64,000 nt of DNA from Cymodocea nodosa (lineage: Eukaryota; Streptophyta; Magnoliopsida; Alismatales; Cymodoceaceae). Below, in pieces: positions 63,005 to 64,000 of the stretch (its first letter is position 1; the number at the start of each line of letters is the position of its first letter). The position numbers were made by a program, and so were the translations under genes. Location of the stretch: positions 15,890,001 through 15,954,000 of the forward strand of contig JAZBRI010000011.1 of the NCBI GenBank assembly GCA_036874045.1, in the 5' to 3' direction. Below the pieces are notes generated by a model that worked only from the letters and a program-made list of their open reading frames with translations, was not told where the DNA came from and made no database searches.

Positions 63005-64000
63005 TGTATTAATAAAAATACTAAAAAGCTTAACATATATATGGTAGAGATAATATACATTTTTACCTCTTGCTATTCTTATGCTTCTTTTCATGAACCT
63101 GTATTGTTCATCTCCAAATTAATTCAAGTAGTTTTCACTATCAAGTTTCTCAACTGAAATAATGTTAAATTTTAAACTCTTAACATGTTTTGATCTAACT
63201 ATTAACTTCATATCATTTACAATTACTAAGTACACATCTTATTTACCAATGATTTTTGATCTATAATTTTTACTCATCTTCACAATTCCAAAGTTACCAA
63301 GGGTATAGGAAGTGAAAAACCCCCCCTAAAATGTGACGTGTATGGTGACACTTCTTTTTCTTTTTTTCTCTCTTCAATTTCTAACAAAACTTTCTAGTCT
63401 TACCCTTTTCAATAGTAACACTTGACATTTGCAAATTTGATGTTATCACTATCATTATCATTGCCTTGATATTGTGATTTCTTTTTTTCTCTTTTTGGTT
63501 TTTGAAAGAACTTTCTAATGTAATTCTTCTTACAGTAGTGGTAGCACTCAATATTTAGAAATTTGCTTTTAGATATGTTTTTGTCTTTCTTAACTTTTAG
63601 AACATCTGCTTTAACTTTTCCCCTATGAATCTATAATTAACACATCAACGTGAGAGAAGGAATATTTTACAATCCTCCTAAATCCTTTGTTCATTGCCTT
63701 AATTTTAACATAATTTCAAATGATGATATAATCAAAAATTGAGTTACAAAGTATTACCTTTAAGTATCTAGTAATTACCTCAAAAACAGTAAAACTCTCA
63801 CTTTATCATCAAACATAAATTTCATTGATGATAATTAATTTGTGATCACCTAGAATGCATTTACATGATCTACTATAGGAATACTATTTTGGTATCTCAA
63901 ATATTTCAACTATCTAATTAGAAACATCTTGTTGATGCCTTCTTTTCGAACATATAGCTTTTTCAACTTTCTGTTATAAGGTATCTATATTTGTCTTGTC
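63005..64000 (-). mobile_element. Ty1/Copia gag/protease fragment, copy B, fossil, runs off the window
   Basis: Read on the minus strand from 64000, this repeats the gag segment of copy A ('aggtaatactttg', 'tttaggaggattg', then the knuckle region near 63540). It continues into a region like the protease and pre-integrase part of Copia pol ('LGNFGIVKMSKN', 'HVKSLKFNIISVEKL', 'IARGKK') down to about 63010. It is broken in several places. The 5' part and LTR lie beyond the right edge. Divergence from copy A is roughly a fifth by eye. Confidence 0.65.

Noticed and set aside
1-64000. CRISPR arrays, operons, prophage or bacterial gene clusters
   Set aside because: The window is eukaryotic with spliced genes. 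The short repeats seen are microsatellites, minisatellites or LTRs without regular unique spacers.

Overview
This is nuclear DNA of a flowering plant. The evidence is spliceosomal introns with plant-type junctions, a plastid-targeted protein, a COMATOSE/PXA1-type peroxisomal ABC transporter, plant-type LTR, TRIM and LINE remnants, and a nuclear tRNA-Arg. The very GC-rich first exons of several genes in an otherwise AT-rich setting, and the C-terminus of the ABC transporter, make a non-grass monocot my best guess. That is inference only.

Layout. 1-9.2 kb: minus-strand gene for a plastid DUF3727-family protein. Five exons are visible and the 3' end lies off the left edge. Its 5.9 kb intron holds Copia, hAT-like and LINE remnants. 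9.2-12.05 kb: AT-rich intergenic DNA. 12.05-43.65 kb: one very long plus-strand gene, PXA1/CTS/ABCD1. It has a TATA box, a non-coding leader exon and 25 coding exons that join in frame into 1342 codons plus stop. Its introns are inflated by three TRIM loci, an antisense Copia, a Copia fragment, a LINE fragment, a tiny U2 snRNA insertion, and a Ty3/Gypsy element nested in a short-LTR element. 45.5-51.0 kb: plus-strand gene for a GONST5 / UDP-galactose-transporter-1-type nucleotide-sugar transporter (5 exons, 341 aa). 51.7-53.0 kb: minus-strand gene for a universal-stress-protein-like protein (3 exons, 201 aa), convergent with the transporter gene. 56.4-56.75 kb: a small GC-rich exon for a one-helix membrane protein. 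59.49-59.56 kb: tRNA-Arg(UCU), minus strand. 60.56-60.97 kb: the last two exons of a plastid-type serine hydroxymethyltransferase, minus strand. 62.1-64.0 kb: two related Copia gag remnants facing each other, probably inside or next to that gene.

The genes are ordinary housekeeping genes with no operon-like relation: peroxisomal fatty-acid import, Golgi sugar transport, a USP-fold protein, one-carbon metabolism and a plastid protein of unknown role. I see no sign of a new multi-gene system. The most unusual items are the 40-nt U2 snRNA fragment with a target-site duplication and an unoccupied sister site, the same-sense repeated TRIM family within one gene, the nested LTR elements, and an 81-nt, stop-free, in-frame intron in the SHMT gene. 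Exon coordinates were worked out by eye from reading frame, GT..AG junctions and remembered family sequences. No alignment was run.
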